Assembly (NCBI RefSeq): GCF_026236535.1
Contig: NZ_JAHTMW010000002.1
Span: forward strand, 124,001-188,000
DNA length: 64,000 bases
Source of the DNA: Streptomyces sp. SKN60
GTDB lineage: Bacteria; Actinomycetota; Actinomycetes; Streptomycetales; Streptomycetaceae
Reading direction: 5' to 3'
In this document: one piece after another, positions 17,769 through 25,893 of the stretch
Layout of the letters: each line of letters starts with the position of its first letter
Position numbering within the stretch: the first letter of the stretch is position 1
Program-made: the position numbers and the translations under genes
The notes under the pieces: model-generated
What the model saw: the letters and a program-made list of their open reading frames with translations, nothing else
Database searches by the model: none
What the model was told of the DNA's origin: nothing

Positions 17769-19000
17769 AGACGACGAGCCCGATGAAGACCCTGCACTCG
17801 ATGCGTCGGACGGCCGCGACGATCGAGGCCCGCACCCCCGCCCACCGCGACCGCGCGATCGACGGGCTGCGCGCCCTCGCCCTGCTCGCCGTGCCCACCG
17901 GGCACTGGCTGCTGGGCGGCTTCACACGCTCCGCCGACGGCGCGATCCACAACGCCAGCCCGCTCTCCGCCTTCGGCGGCCTCGCGCCGGTCAGCTGGAT
18001 CCTCCAGATGCTCGGCATCTTCTTCCTGGTCGGCGGCTACGCCTCCGTCCTCTCCTTCCGCCGCCACCAGGGCTCCACGCGCGCGTGGCTGGGCGGCCGG
18101 ATCGCCCGGCTCGGCCGGCCGGTGCTCGGGGTGACCGCCGTCTGGGCGGCGCTGCTGCCGCTGCTGCACTACGGCCTCGGGGTGCCGTCCGACACCCTGC
18201 GGACGGCGTCCACCCTGGTCGTCCAACCGCTGTGGTTCGTGGGCGTGTACGTGGTGGTCACCGCGCTCACCCCGTACTGCGTGCGCGCCGCCCGGCGGCT
18301 GGGCGTGTGGGCCGCGGCCCCGCTGCTCGGCTCGGTCGCCGTCGTCGACGTCCTGCGCTACGGCCCGTACGCCGACGCCATGCCGTCCTGGCTGAGCGTG
18401 CTCAACATCCTGCCCGGCTGGCTGTTCGCGTATCAGCTGGGCGTGTCCTGGGGCGAGGGCCGGGTCGGCCGCCGGCACGCGTGGGGGCTGCTGCTCGGCG
18501 GGGCGGCGCTGTTCGCCGCGCTGCTCGTCTGGTTCGGCTACCCGGCCTCGATGGTCGGCGTCCCCGGCGAGGCCCGCACCAACTCCCACCCGCCGTCGCT
18601 CCTGGTGCTCGCCCTCGCCGCCGCGCAGAGCGGCGCCGCGATCCTGCTGCGCGAGCGCTTCGGGCGGCTTCTGAAGCGGCCGGCGCTGTGGGCGCCGGTG
18701 GTCGTGATCAACCTGTCGGCGATGACGATCCTGTGCTGGCACCAGACGGCCATGCTCGCCGCCGCGATCCCCGCAGCCTCGTACGCGGGCGAGCTCACCG
18801 GCCTGGTCGGCGCGCCCGACTCGGTGACCTGGATCCTGGCCCGGCTCGCCTGGATGCCGGTCTTCGCGGGCCTGCTGGTCCTGATCGGGCGGTACGCGCG
18901 GGGCTTCGAGTCCCCGTGGACGCGCACCGGCACGGTCCGGCGGGCGGTCGCGGGCGTCCTGGCGGCGGGCTTCGCGGTCTTCGCGCTGGGCCTGGCGTGA
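17765..19000 (+). CDS. Acyltransferase-3-like integral membrane protein, 411 aa
   Basis: A ten-or-more-helix membrane protein of the acyltransferase family 3 type, which moves acyl groups onto extracytoplasmic sugars, lipids or polymers. The conserved opening RDRAIDGLRALALLAVPTGHWLLGG has the family Arg and membrane His, followed by GIFFLVGGYASVLSFRR (the family usually has GFFxxSGF). WHQTAMLAA near residue 325 is another family block. Its ATG overlaps the hydrolase stop, so the two are translationally coupled. An exported hydrolase paired with a membrane acyltransferase suggests they edit the same cell-surface or secreted ester. Convergent to the aldo-keto reductase gene with only 35 bp between. 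Confidence 0.8.
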   Translation: MKTTSPMKTLHSMRRTAATIEARTPAHRDRAIDGLRALALLAVPTGHWLLGGFTRSADGAIHNASPLSAFGGLAPVSWILQMLGIFFLVGGYASVLSFRRHQGSTRAWLGGRIARLGRPVLGVTAVWAALLPLLHYGLGVPSDTLRTASTLVVQPLWFVGVYVVVTALTPYCVRAARRLGVWAAAPLLGSVAVVDVLRYGPYADAMPSWLSVLNILPGWLFAYQLGVSWGEGRVGRRHAWGLLLGGAALFAALLVWFGYPASMVGVPGEARTNSHPPSLLVLALAAAQSGAAILLRERFGRLLKRPALWAPVVVINLSAMTILCWHQTAMLAAAIPAASYAGELTGLVGAPDSVTWILARLAWMPVFAGLLVLIGRYARGFESPWTRTGTVRRAVAGVLAAGFAVFALGLA

Positions 19001-19035
19001 CCCCCACGGGCCGCACGCCAGGACCGCGGCGGGCG

Positions 19036-20064
19036 TCAGGCCTCCCGGGCCGCCGAGGTGGAGCGCATGTCCGGGTAGCGGTCGCCGGTGACCAGGGCGG
19101 CGATGGGCTCCAGGGCGGCGAGGTCGGCGGCCGAGAGCTTGATCCGGGTGGCGGCGGCGTTCTCCAGGAGGCGGGTGCGCTTGCGGGTGCCGGGGATGGG
19201 GACGACGGTGAGGCCGTGGACGGCGGGGCGGTGGTGGAGCCAGGCCAGGGCGATCTGGGCCGGCGTGGCGTCGTGCTCGGCCGCGATCGCGCGGAGGGGT
19301 TCGAGCAGGGTCGCGTTGCGCTCGGCGTTCTCGCCGGTGAAGCGCGGCTGGCTGCGGCGGAAGTCTCCTTCCGCGAGCTCCTTTCCGGCATCCGCGAAGG
19401 AGCCGGTGAGGAAGCCGCGGCCGAGCGGCGAGTACGGCACGAAGGTCACGCCGAGCTCGGCGGCAGCGCCGACCGCGCTGTGCTCCACGTCGCGGGAGAA
19501 CAGCGACCACTCCGACTGGAGGGCGGCGATCGGGTGGACGGCGTACGCCTCGCGCAGCTCCGGGCCGGTCACCTCGCTCAGCCCGAGCTGCCGGACCTTG
19601 CCCTCCTTGACCAGCTCGGCCATGGTGCCGACGGATTCGGCGAACGGCACGGCCGGGTCGCGGCGGTGCATGTAGTAGAGGTCGATGGTCTCGACCCCGA
19701 GGCGGCGCAGGCTGCCCTCGACGCTCTTGCGGATGTAGGCGGGGTCGTTGTTGATGCCCCGGTAGGTGGGGTCGTCGACGCGCCGCTCCAGGGCGAACTT
19801 GGTGGCGAGGACGATCTCGTCGCGGTGCGCGGCGACGAACGGCGCGAGGAACTCCTCGTTGGCGCCGTGCCCGTACGCGTCGGCCGTGTCGATCAGGGTG
19901 ACGCCGGCCTCCAGGGCCGCTTCGAGGGTGTCGCGGGCGGCGGCCTCGTCGGTGTCGCCGTAGAACTCGCTGATGCCCATCGCGCCGAAGCCCTGCACAC
20001 CGGTCTCGGGGCCGTCCGGGCCGCCGAGGCGGACGGTGTCGATCTTGCCGTTCAGTGTGGTCAT
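19036..20064 (-). CDS. Aldo/keto reductase, 342 aa
   Basis: An NADPH-dependent oxidoreductase with a TIM-barrel fold. The catalytic tetrad is complete: Asp59 and Tyr64 (LIDTADAYGHG), Lys89 (LATKF) and His133 (YYMHRRD). The C-terminal coenzyme region has VVPIPGTRKRTRLLENAAA. It resembles the YakC/Tas group of general carbonyl reductases. Its ATG overlaps the stop of the MerR gene upstream by 4 bases, so the pair forms a merR-reductase operon, a common arrangement in which the regulator senses an electrophile that the reductase detoxifies. The actual substrate cannot be read from sequence. Confidence 0.92.
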   Translation of the reverse strand: MTTLNGKIDTVRLGGPDGPETGVQGFGAMGISEFYGDTDEAAARDTLEAALEAGVTLIDTADAYGHGANEEFLAPFVAAHRDEIVLATKFALERRVDDPTYRGINNDPAYIRKSVEGSLRRLGVETIDLYYMHRRDPAVPFAESVGTMAELVKEGKVRQLGLSEVTGPELREAYAVHPIAALQSEWSLFSRDVEHSAVGAAAELGVTFVPYSPLGRGFLTGSFADAGKELAEGDFRRSQPRFTGENAERNATLLEPLRAIAAEHDATPAQIALAWLHHRPAVHGLTVVPIPGTRKRTRLLENAAATRIKLSAADLAALEPIAALVTGDRYPDMRSTSAAREA

Positions 20065-20486
20065 GACGGGGTTCCTCCGCAGACGGTGCCGTAGTGGTCG
20101 ATCTTGAGGTCGAGCACGGCGAGGGCGTCCTGGAGTTCGGCGATCCGGGTGACGACGTCGTCCCGGGTGGCCTCCAGGAGGGCGCGCCGCTGGTCGTGGG
20201 TGTGGGCGCCCTCGCGCACCAGCTCCGCGTAGCGCACCATGTCGGCGACGGCCATGCCGGTGAGCCGCAGCTTGCCGACGAAGGCGAGCCAGTCCAGGTC
20301 GCGCCGGCCGAAGCGGCGCTGGCCGGTGTGGGACCGGTCGACGTGCGGCATGAGGCCGATCCGCTCGTACCAGCGCAGGGTGTGCGCGGTGAGGCCGGTG
20401 AGGGCCGCGACCTCGCTGATGGTGAACCGCTCCTGTGCGAGGGGGGCGGCCGCCGTGTTCGTGCTCGTGCTCTCGATCACGCTCAT
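20061..20486 (-). CDS. MerR-family transcriptional regulator, 141 aa
   Basis: A MerR activator/repressor. The winged-helix N-terminal domain is clear: FTISEVAALTGLTAHTLRWYERIGLMPHVDRSHTGQRRFGRRDLDWLAFVGKLRLTGMAVADM. A coiled-coil dimerisation helix follows (LLEATRDDVVTRIAELQDALAVLDLKIDHYG). The only cysteine is near the C-terminal end (TVCGG), unlike metal-sensing MerR proteins. The ATG at 20486 is chosen because GGAGG lies just before it. It is the first gene of the operon with the aldo-keto reductase and probably controls the overlong-spacer promoter at 20494-20524. Confidence 0.92.
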   Translation of the reverse strand: MSVIESTSTNTAAAPLAQERFTISEVAALTGLTAHTLRWYERIGLMPHVDRSHTGQRRFGRRDLDWLAFVGKLRLTGMAVADMVRYAELVREGAHTHDQRRALLEATRDDVVTRIAELQDALAVLDLKIDHYGTVCGGTPS

Positions 20487-20493
20487 GACCTCC

Positions 20494-20524
20494 ACGCTAA
20501 AAGGTTGGAGTGCACTCGAAGCAA
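20494..20524 (-). promoter_or_regulatory. MerR-type promoter with 19-bp spacer and central dyad
   Basis: Minus strand: -35 TTGCTT (20519-20524), 19-bp spacer, -10 TAGCGT (20494-20499). The dyad TTGGAGTGCACTCGAA (20505-20520, plus strand) fills the spacer. A 19-bp spacer with a dyad is the hallmark of MerR-activated promoters. Confidence 0.75.
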
Positions 20525-20525
20525 G

Positions 20526-20531
20526 TAGGCT
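20526..20531 (+). promoter_or_regulatory. -10 element of the divergent serine hydrolase gene
   Basis: TAGGCT followed by 7 bases and the ATG at 20539, without a ribosome site: a leaderless pattern. It lies immediately beside the MerR dyad, so the regulator may affect both directions. Confidence 0.55.
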
Positions 20532-20538
20532 CGGCTGC

Positions 20539-21375
20539 ATGCAGAGCAGCTTGCCCAGCCTGGCGTCGATCGAGAACTGGCCCGTCCCGCACGCGGCGGC
20601 CGCCGTGGTCCGCGCGGACGGCACCCTGGCCGGGTCCCACGGCCCCACCGACCGGCGTTTCCCGCTCGCCTCCGTCACCAAGCCGCTCGCGGCGTACGCG
20701 GTGCTCGTGGCGTACGAGGAGGGGGCGATCGACCTCGACGAGCCGGCCGGGCCGGAGGGCGCGACCGTACGGCATCTGCTCGCGCACACCTCCGGGCTCG
20801 CGTTCGACGAGAACCGGGTGACGGCGGCCCCCGGCACCCGCCGGATCTACTCCAACACCGGCTTCGAGGCGCTCGGCGACCATGTCGCCAAGGCGACGGA
20901 CATCCCCTTCGCCGAGTATCTGCACCAGGCCGTCCTGGAACCGCTGGGCATGACGGCCACCACCCTGGAGGGCTCGCCCGCCAAGGACGGGCTGTCGACC
21001 GTGGACGACCTGGTGCGCTTCGCCGCCGAGGTGCAGGCGCCGCGGCTGCTCGACCCGCGCACGGTCCTGGACGCGATGACCGTCACGTACCCCGGTCTGA
21101 CCGGAATCCTGCCGGGTTACGGGCACCAGCGGCCCAACGACTGGGGCCTCGGCTTCGAGATCCGCGACGGCAAGGCCCCGCACTGGACCGGCGCCACCTC
21201 CTCGCCGCGGACCTTCGGGCACTTCGGCCAGTCGGGCACCTTCCTCTGGATCGACCCGGAGGCGGGCGCGGCGTGCGTGGCGCTGACGGACCGCGCCTTC
21301 GGCCCGTGGGCGATCGAGGCCTGGCCCCCGTTCACGGACGCGGTCCTCGCGGAGCTGCGGGCGGCGCGCGGCTAG
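20539..21375 (+). CDS. Serine hydrolase (class C beta-lactamase-like fold), 278 aa
   Basis: A penicillin-binding-protein-like serine hydrolase. The SxxK nucleophile motif is Ser45-Val-Thr-Lys48 (FPLASVTKPLAAYA). The second motif is YSN in RRIYSNTGFEALG near residue 106, and the third is HFGQSG near residue 235, in place of KTG/HxG. It has no signal peptide, so it is cytoplasmic and more likely an esterase or peptidase than a true beta-lactamase; it is shorter than AmpC enzymes. It is divergent from the MerR operon and possibly co-regulated with it. The ATG at 20539 is preferred over upstream in-frame starts that would run through the MerR gene. Confidence 0.88.
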   Translation: MQSSLPSLASIENWPVPHAAAAVVRADGTLAGSHGPTDRRFPLASVTKPLAAYAVLVAYEEGAIDLDEPAGPEGATVRHLLAHTSGLAFDENRVTAAPGTRRIYSNTGFEALGDHVAKATDIPFAEYLHQAVLEPLGMTATTLEGSPAKDGLSTVDDLVRFAAEVQAPRLLDPRTVLDAMTVTYPGLTGILPGYGHQRPNDWGLGFEIRDGKAPHWTGATSSPRTFGHFGQSGTFLWIDPEAGAACVALTDRAFGPWAIEAWPPFTDAVLAELRAARG

Positions 21376-21391
21376 AGACCGGCCGGCGCCC

Positions 21392-22243
21392 TCACGGCCG
21401 GGTCGCCGTGACCAGCCAGGACGCGCTGCGCAGCCGTACCGTGCCGTCCGCGGTCTCATGGGCGCGGAGGTGGTCGGTGAGCGTCTGGCGGGCGCGGTCC
21501 CGAGTGGCCTGGTCGACCTGGGCCGTGAAGTGCTGCCCCGGGCCGGAGAGCAGCAGGAAGTCGGCGGCGTCTTCGGCGTCGGAGCCCCAGTTGCCGTGGG
21601 CGTCGGCGCGGTCGACGGCGATGTCGGTGAGGCCGGCGGGGGTGAGGACCGCGCGGATGCGGTCGGGGGCGGAGAGGGAGAACATCCCGGGCTGCCCGGG
21701 GGTGCCCAGGTCGCCGACCGGGAGCAGGTCGCGCAGTGAGGTCATGGCGACCAGCCAGTCGTTGAGCCCGGGTTCGGCCGGGCAGACGAAGGCGAGGCGG
21801 CCGCCGGGGCGCAGGGCCCGGGCGATGTTGCCGAAGGCGGCCTCGGGGTCGGCGAAGAACATCACGCCGTAGCGGCTGACGGCCGCGTCGAAGGCGCCGT
21901 CCTCCAGGGGGTGGGTCTGGGCGTCGCCCTGGACGAAGGCGGCGTTGCCGACGCCTTCGCGGGCGGCGCGGGCGCGGGCCTCGGCGAGCATCGGGCCGGA
22001 CAGGTCGAGCCCGAGGGCCCGGCCGGCCGGGGCGCGGCGGGCGGCGAGGACGGTGGTCTGGCCGGCGCCGCAGCCGATGTCGAGGGTGCGGGTGCGGGTG
22101 TCCTCGGCGATGCGGGCGGCGGTGAGCAGCGGCTCGTCGAAGCCCTCGTTGACGGCGTTCCAGCGGTCCTGGTGGCGGGCCCAGTGGGTGCCTTCGGGGC
22201 CGTTCCAGGCCTGCTCCTGGGCGGTGTTGACGATCTCGGGCAT
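21392..22243 (-). CDS. Class I SAM-dependent methyltransferase, 283 aa
   Basis: A Rossmann-fold methyltransferase. Motif I is TLDIGCGAGQTTVLAARR (residues about 53-70), with the acidic motif II GLDLSGPML and the motif III region FVQGDAQTHPLEDGAFDAAVSRYGVMFFADPEAAFGNIARALRPGGRLAFV. This pattern resembles the UbiE/ArsM-like small-molecule group. The substrate is not evident. The start has AGGAGG 5 bases upstream. It is divergent from a TetR gene at 22387 with two tandem operators in between, so it is probably repressed by it. It converges with the serine hydrolase gene, 16 bp apart. Confidence 0.9.
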   Translation of the reverse strand: MPEIVNTAQEQAWNGPEGTHWARHQDRWNAVNEGFDEPLLTAARIAEDTRTRTLDIGCGAGQTTVLAARRAPAGRALGLDLSGPMLAEARARAAREGVGNAAFVQGDAQTHPLEDGAFDAAVSRYGVMFFADPEAAFGNIARALRPGGRLAFVCPAEPGLNDWLVAMTSLRDLLPVGDLGTPGQPGMFSLSAPDRIRAVLTPAGLTDIAVDRADAHGNWGSDAEDAADFLLLSGPGQHFTAQVDQATRDRARQTLTDHLRAHETADGTVRLRSASWLVTATRP

Positions 22244-22271
22244 GGCTGCCTCCTACGACCGGGCTTGAGAA

Positions 22272-22308
22272 TGGGCGCTTGCCCAAACAGTATGGGCGCG
22301 TGCCCATA
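22272..22308. promoter_or_regulatory. Two tandem palindromes, TetR operators
   Basis: TGGGC-gctt-GCCCA (22272-22285) and TATGGGC-gcgt-GCCCATA (22291-22308). They share a core and a 4-base centre and are 21 bp apart centre to centre, two helical turns. They lie 28 bp upstream of the methyltransferase start and 78 bp upstream of the TetR start. Confidence 0.75.
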
Positions 22309-22386
22309 CCCGCAATCCCGATTACGATCCGGGGAGCAGCCGAGAGTGGGCCGAGAAAGGGCCGAGAGGGAGAGGTAGGGACCGTC

Positions 22387-22971
22387 ATGTCACCGCGTGG
22401 AGTGGCGACGCCCGACGTGCGCGAGCGCCTGTTCGCCGCCGCCGAGCGGGTCGTGGAGCGGGACGGCCCCGGCGCGCTCACCAGCCGTTCCGTGACGACC
22501 GAGGCGGGCTGTGCGAAGGGCCTGCTGCACGCGCACTTCGCGGGCTTCGACGAGTTCGTGGCCGAGCTCTGCCTCGACCGCTTCGCCCGCACCGCCGAAC
22601 GCGCCCGCGCCCTCGAAGGCCTGGCCGGCCGGGGCACCGTCACCGGCAACCTCGACGCCGTGGTCCTGGCCCTGTTCGCCTCCGACGGCCCCGCCGTCTC
22701 CGGCCTCGTCATGTCCCGCCCCGCCGCGTCGGCCCGGGTCCGCGAGGCCCTGGAGTCCGGCGCCCCCGGCTTCGCCGCGATCGAGGCCGCCATCGCCGGC
22801 TATCTGGCCGCCGAACGCGACCTGGCCCGGGTACCGGCCGGCCTCGACCCGGCCACCGCCGCCCTCGCCCTCGTCGGCACCGCCCACCACCTGCTGATGA
22901 CGTCCTGGCCGGGCGCACCCGACCCGCGCCCGGCGGTACGGCGGGTGGTGGCGGCGCTGGTCGCTCCGTAA
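22387..22971 (+). CDS. TetR-family transcriptional regulator, 194 aa
   Basis: A helix-turn-helix repressor: VRERLFAAAERVVERDGPGALTSRSVTTEAGCAKGLLHAHFAGFDEFVAEL (residues about 10-60). The recognition helix reads CAKGLLHAHF, where most family members have an aromatic-Tyr-Phe ending. The rest is a helical ligand-binding domain. The ATG at 22387 follows GAGAGGTAGGG. It is divergent from the methyltransferase and almost certainly binds the two palindromes between them. It converges with the lipoprotein gene ending at 22992. Confidence 0.9.
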   Translation: MSPRGVATPDVRERLFAAAERVVERDGPGALTSRSVTTEAGCAKGLLHAHFAGFDEFVAELCLDRFARTAERARALEGLAGRGTVTGNLDAVVLALFASDGPAVSGLVMSRPAASARVREALESGAPGFAAIEAAIAGYLAAERDLARVPAGLDPATAALALVGTAHHLLMTSWPGAPDPRPAVRRVVAALVAP

Positions 22972-22991
22972 CCGGCCTTACGCCTTACGCC

Positions 22992-23588
22992 TTACGACAC
23001 CTCGCAGCTCGTCGCGGGCAGCGCGCCGTCCGTGCCCGAGACGACGACCGGGATCCCGGTGCCGAACTTCTCGCCCTCGGCGTACGCGGCGGTGCACACC
23101 AACTGCTGGACGGCGACCGGGTCCAGGTCGCGGACCCGGACCGCGACCCGGAGGCTGAGCTGCCGGGGGCCGTTGGGGACGGGCAGGGTGAGATGGGGTT
23201 CGCCACGGCCGTGGAAGCTGAGCCGGGTGGTGAGACCTGCGGCGCGCTCCTCCGCCGCCGGGCCCTCCAGAAGCGCGGTCAGCACCTTGTCGGCGGCGAT
23301 CCGGTCGGAGCCGTCGGCCGGGAAGGTCGGGTCCACCCCGCGCCCGGTGCCCGCGCTGGACGCCGGGTCGGGGAAGAAGCCGACGGACCGGAGGACCATC
23401 ATCAGCCGCCCGTCCTTGCCGGTGAAGAACAGTACGACCCGCGGGCTGGCCGTCGGCTGCACGGTGACCGGCGCCGGGCCCCCGGCCTCGACCACGTCGC
23501 TGCCCTGGATGCCGCAGCCCGCGAGCACCGGCAGGCACGCCAGGCTCAGCAGGGCGGCGAGACCCGGCCACGTCCGGCGGCGGCTCAC
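22992..23588 (-). CDS. GerMN-domain lipoprotein, 198 aa
   Basis: A secreted lipoprotein with signal peptide and lipobox: RRRTWPGLAALLSLACLPVLAGCGIQGSD, cleaved before the Cys near residue 24. The mature part has a GerMN-like domain: VVLFFTGKDGRLMMVLRSV, DKVLTALLEGPAAEERAAGLTTRL, LSLRVAVRVRDLDPVAVQQLVCTAAYAEG. This is the same domain type as in LpqB, the accessory lipoprotein of the MtrAB system. Its GTG overlaps the kinase stop by 4 bases, so it is translationally coupled to the sensor and probably modulates it at the cell surface. Two further cysteines (VCTAAY and the C-terminal TSCEVS) could form a disulphide. Confidence 0.85.
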   Translation of the reverse strand: MSRRRTWPGLAALLSLACLPVLAGCGIQGSDVVEAGGPAPVTVQPTASPRVVLFFTGKDGRLMMVLRSVGFFPDPASSAGTGRGVDPTFPADGSDRIAADKVLTALLEGPAAEERAAGLTTRLSFHGRGEPHLTLPVPNGPRQLSLRVAVRVRDLDPVAVQQLVCTAAYAEGEKFGTGIPVVVSGTDGALPATSCEVS

Positions 23589-25078
23589 AGCGGGATCCTG
23601 ACCGTGAAGACGGCACCGCCGTCGGGGCGGTTGGCCGCGACGACCGTGCCGCCGTGCAGCCGTACGTTCTCCAGGGTGATCGCGAGCCCGAGCCCACTGC
23701 CCGCCGAACGCGTACGGGCCTGGTCGGCCTTGTAGAAGCGGTCGAAGACATGCGGCAGGACGTCCTCGGGGATGCCCGGGCCCCGGTCGGCGACCTCCGT
23801 GACCAGCACCCCCGGCCCCGACCCCGTCCCGGTCCCCGCCCCCTCCGCGTACACCCGCACCGTCACCGGCTGCGCGCCGTGCCGCAGCGCGTTGCCGACC
23901 AGGTTCGCCACGACCACGTCGAAGCGGCGCGGGTCGAGCCGGGCGCGGATGCCGTCGGCGAGCTCCGTCACCACCTGGTTCCAGTGCCGGTTCTGCAGGG
24001 TCTTGCGGACCATCTCCGCCGCGTCCACCTCGTCCGTGTGCAGCTCGGCGGCGCGCGCGTCGAAGCGCGAGATCTCCATCAGGTCCTCGACGAGCACGGC
24101 CAGTTTGCCGGTCTCCGCGCTGATCAGGCGTACCGCGCGGGCGGTGTCCGAGTCGAGCGCGCCGGCGTCCTCGTCGAGCACCTCGGTCACCGCGAGCATG
24201 CCGGCCAGCGGGGTGCGCAGCTCGTGCGAGACGTCCGAGGCGAACCGCCGGGCGCGCGCCTCGGCCCGCCGCAGCTCGGTCACCGACCGTTCCAGCTCCG
24301 CCGCCGATTCGTTGAACGTCCGTGCCAGATCGGCGAGTTCGTCGCTGCCCTTGGCGTGGATACGGGTGTCCAGGCGGCCCCGGCCCATGCTGTGGGCGGC
24401 GCGCCGCAGCTCCCGTACCGGCCGCAGCACACCCCGGGCGGCGAGCAGCGCCGGGACGAGGGCCACGAGCAGCGCGGGCAGCGCGCCGTCGCGGGCGGCA
24501 AGCAGCATGGCCTCGATGTTGGCCTCCTCCACGCCGAGGTCCATCACCGCGTAGACCACGAGCCCGGTGGGGTGGCCCTCCGGCTGGCCGGCGAAGTTGC
24601 CGAAGACCGCCGGGACGGCGACGGTGAGGTACGGCGTCCCATCCTTGACCACCCGCTGGAAGCTGCCGTGGATGGTGCCGTCGGCGGTGGCGCGGCGGCG
24701 CAGTTCGGGGGTGAGGACGCTGGACTCGGGCCGGTCGGTGGAGGAGACCCGCAGGTCGCCGTATTCCGCGTAGACCCGCCACGGGCGCGGCTTGCCCTGC
24801 CGGGCGATCCGCTGGAGCTCGTTCCGCAGTCCGTCGCGGCTGACCGGCAGCTGGATGGTCAGGGTCTCGACCTGCTGCCGGAAGGCGGAGACGGCGGTGT
24901 CCTGGGTCTGCTCCAGGATCGCGGTGCGCGCGGCGCGGTAGGTCAGCGCGGCAGTGGTGCCGCAGCCGACGGCGGCGACGAGGAGAAAGGCGAGGACGAG
25001 CCGGGTGCGCAGCCCGAAGGCGCGCGGCAGGCGCCGTCTCGGCGGCCGGTCGACGTCACCGGGGACATGGGCCTTCAC
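23585..25078 (-). CDS. OmpR-class sensor histidine kinase, 497 aa
   Basis: An envelope sensor. One membrane helix lies at residues 25-45 (TRLVLAFLLVAAVGCGTTAAL). An extracytoplasmic domain of about 150 residues follows, then a second helix near 205 (LLVALVPALLAARGVL) and a HAMP linker. HisKA has His285 in FASDVSHELRTPLAGM. The ATP-binding domain has the N box VVVANLVGNALRHGA, then VADRGPGIP and the G2 box SAGSGLGLAITLENV. The GTG at 25078 has GGGAGGG about 9 bases upstream. The gap to the regulator gene (25079-25178) is filled by five 15-bp tandem repeats. The signal is unknown; neighbours point to cell-wall status. Confidence 0.92.
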   Translation of the reverse strand: MKAHVPGDVDRPPRRRLPRAFGLRTRLVLAFLLVAAVGCGTTAALTYRAARTAILEQTQDTAVSAFRQQVETLTIQLPVSRDGLRNELQRIARQGKPRPWRVYAEYGDLRVSSTDRPESSVLTPELRRRATADGTIHGSFQRVVKDGTPYLTVAVPAVFGNFAGQPEGHPTGLVVYAVMDLGVEEANIEAMLLAARDGALPALLVALVPALLAARGVLRPVRELRRAAHSMGRGRLDTRIHAKGSDELADLARTFNESAAELERSVTELRRAEARARRFASDVSHELRTPLAGMLAVTEVLDEDAGALDSDTARAVRLISAETGKLAVLVEDLMEISRFDARAAELHTDEVDAAEMVRKTLQNRHWNQVVTELADGIRARLDPRRFDVVVANLVGNALRHGAQPVTVRVYAEGAGTGTGSGPGVLVTEVADRGPGIPEDVLPHVFDRFYKADQARTRSAGSGLGLAITLENVRLHGGTVVAANRPDGGAVFTVRIPL

Positions 25079-25110
25079 GCCGCGGCCCTCCCGAGGCCGG
25101 TGCGCACCGG

Positions 25111-25185
25111 CACGGGGCTCACTGACACGGGGCTCGCAAGCACGGGTCTCACCAGCACGGATCTCACCGTCACGGTCCTCACTGG
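25111..25185. repeat. Five tandem 15-bp repeats between regulator and kinase genes
   Basis: Units start at 25111, 25126, 25141, 25156 and 25171, with consensus CACGGNNCTCACNNN (the second unit has GC for AC). The last unit overlaps the regulator's TGA stop (25179-25181). They fill most of the gap to the kinase start. Confidence 0.85.
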
Positions 25186-25865
25186 AGCGGGCCGAAGCGG
25201 TAGCCGAATCCCCGCAGCGTCTGGATGTAGCGCGGCTCCCCCGGGGTGTCCTCGATCTTGTTGCGCAGCCGCCGGACGCACGCGTCGACCAGTCGCGCGT
25301 CGCCGTGGAAGCTGTGCTCCCAGACGTGTTCGAGGAGCTGCTGGCGGCTGAAGACCTGCTCGGGGGCGGCGGTCAGATGGAGCAGCAGCTTGAGCTCGGA
25401 GGGGGCGAGGGCGACGCGTTCGCCGTTCTTGGCGACGGTGAGGCCGGCCCGGTCGACGGCCAGTTCGCCGTGGAACTCCACGGCGGGCCGCCCGCCGCCG
25501 GGCTCCTCGATGCGGCGCAGCACGGCGCGGATGCGGGCCTCGATGACCTCGGTACGGGCTGGCTTGACGATGTAGTCGTCGGCGCCGGCCTCCAGGCCGA
25601 CCACCACGTCGAAGTCGTCGCCGCGGGCGGTGAGCATGATGATCGGCAGCTGGCTGCTCTCGCGGACCCGGCGGCACACCTGGACGCCATTCATGCCGGG
25701 CAGCATCAGGTCGAGCAGCAGCAGGTCGGGGCGGAACTCGCGGAGCGCGGCGAGGCCCGCCTCGCCGGTGGCGGCGGTCCGCACCTCGTGGCCGCGGCGG
25801 CGCAGGCCGAGTTCGACGCCCTCACGGACGGAGGGGTCGTCTTCGATCAGGAGCACGCGTGGCAT
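25179..25865 (-). CDS. OmpR/PhoB-type response regulator, 228 aa
   Basis: The partner of the kinase at 23585. The receiver domain has Glu8-Asp9-Asp10, phosphoacceptor Asp52 (LLLLDLMLPGMNG), switch residue in IIMLTAR and Lys in YIVKP. The winged-helix output domain ends ARLVDACVRRLRNKIEDTPGEPRYIQTLRGFGYRFG. The ATG at 25865 gives the normal MPRVLLIEDD start; a -10-like GATACT (25872-25877) lies 6 bases upstream, so it may also have its own leaderless promoter. It starts only 28 bp after the murJ stop on the same strand, so read-through from murJ is likely too. Confidence 0.93.
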   Translation of the reverse strand: MPRVLLIEDDPSVREGVELGLRRRGHEVRTAATGEAGLAALREFRPDLLLLDLMLPGMNGVQVCRRVRESSQLPIIMLTARGDDFDVVVGLEAGADDYIVKPARTEVIEARIRAVLRRIEEPGGGRPAVEFHGELAVDRAGLTVAKNGERVALAPSELKLLLHLTAAPEQVFSRQQLLEHVWEHSFHGDARLVDACVRRLRNKIEDTPGEPRYIQTLRGFGYRFGPLQ

Positions 25866-25893
25866 CTGTGGAGTATCCCAAGGTCGGGGGCGG

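Noticed and set aside
20539-21375. A true beta-lactamase resistance gene
   Set aside because: It has no signal peptide, is shorter than class C enzymes and has HFGQSG in place of KTG; a general serine hydrolase is safer.
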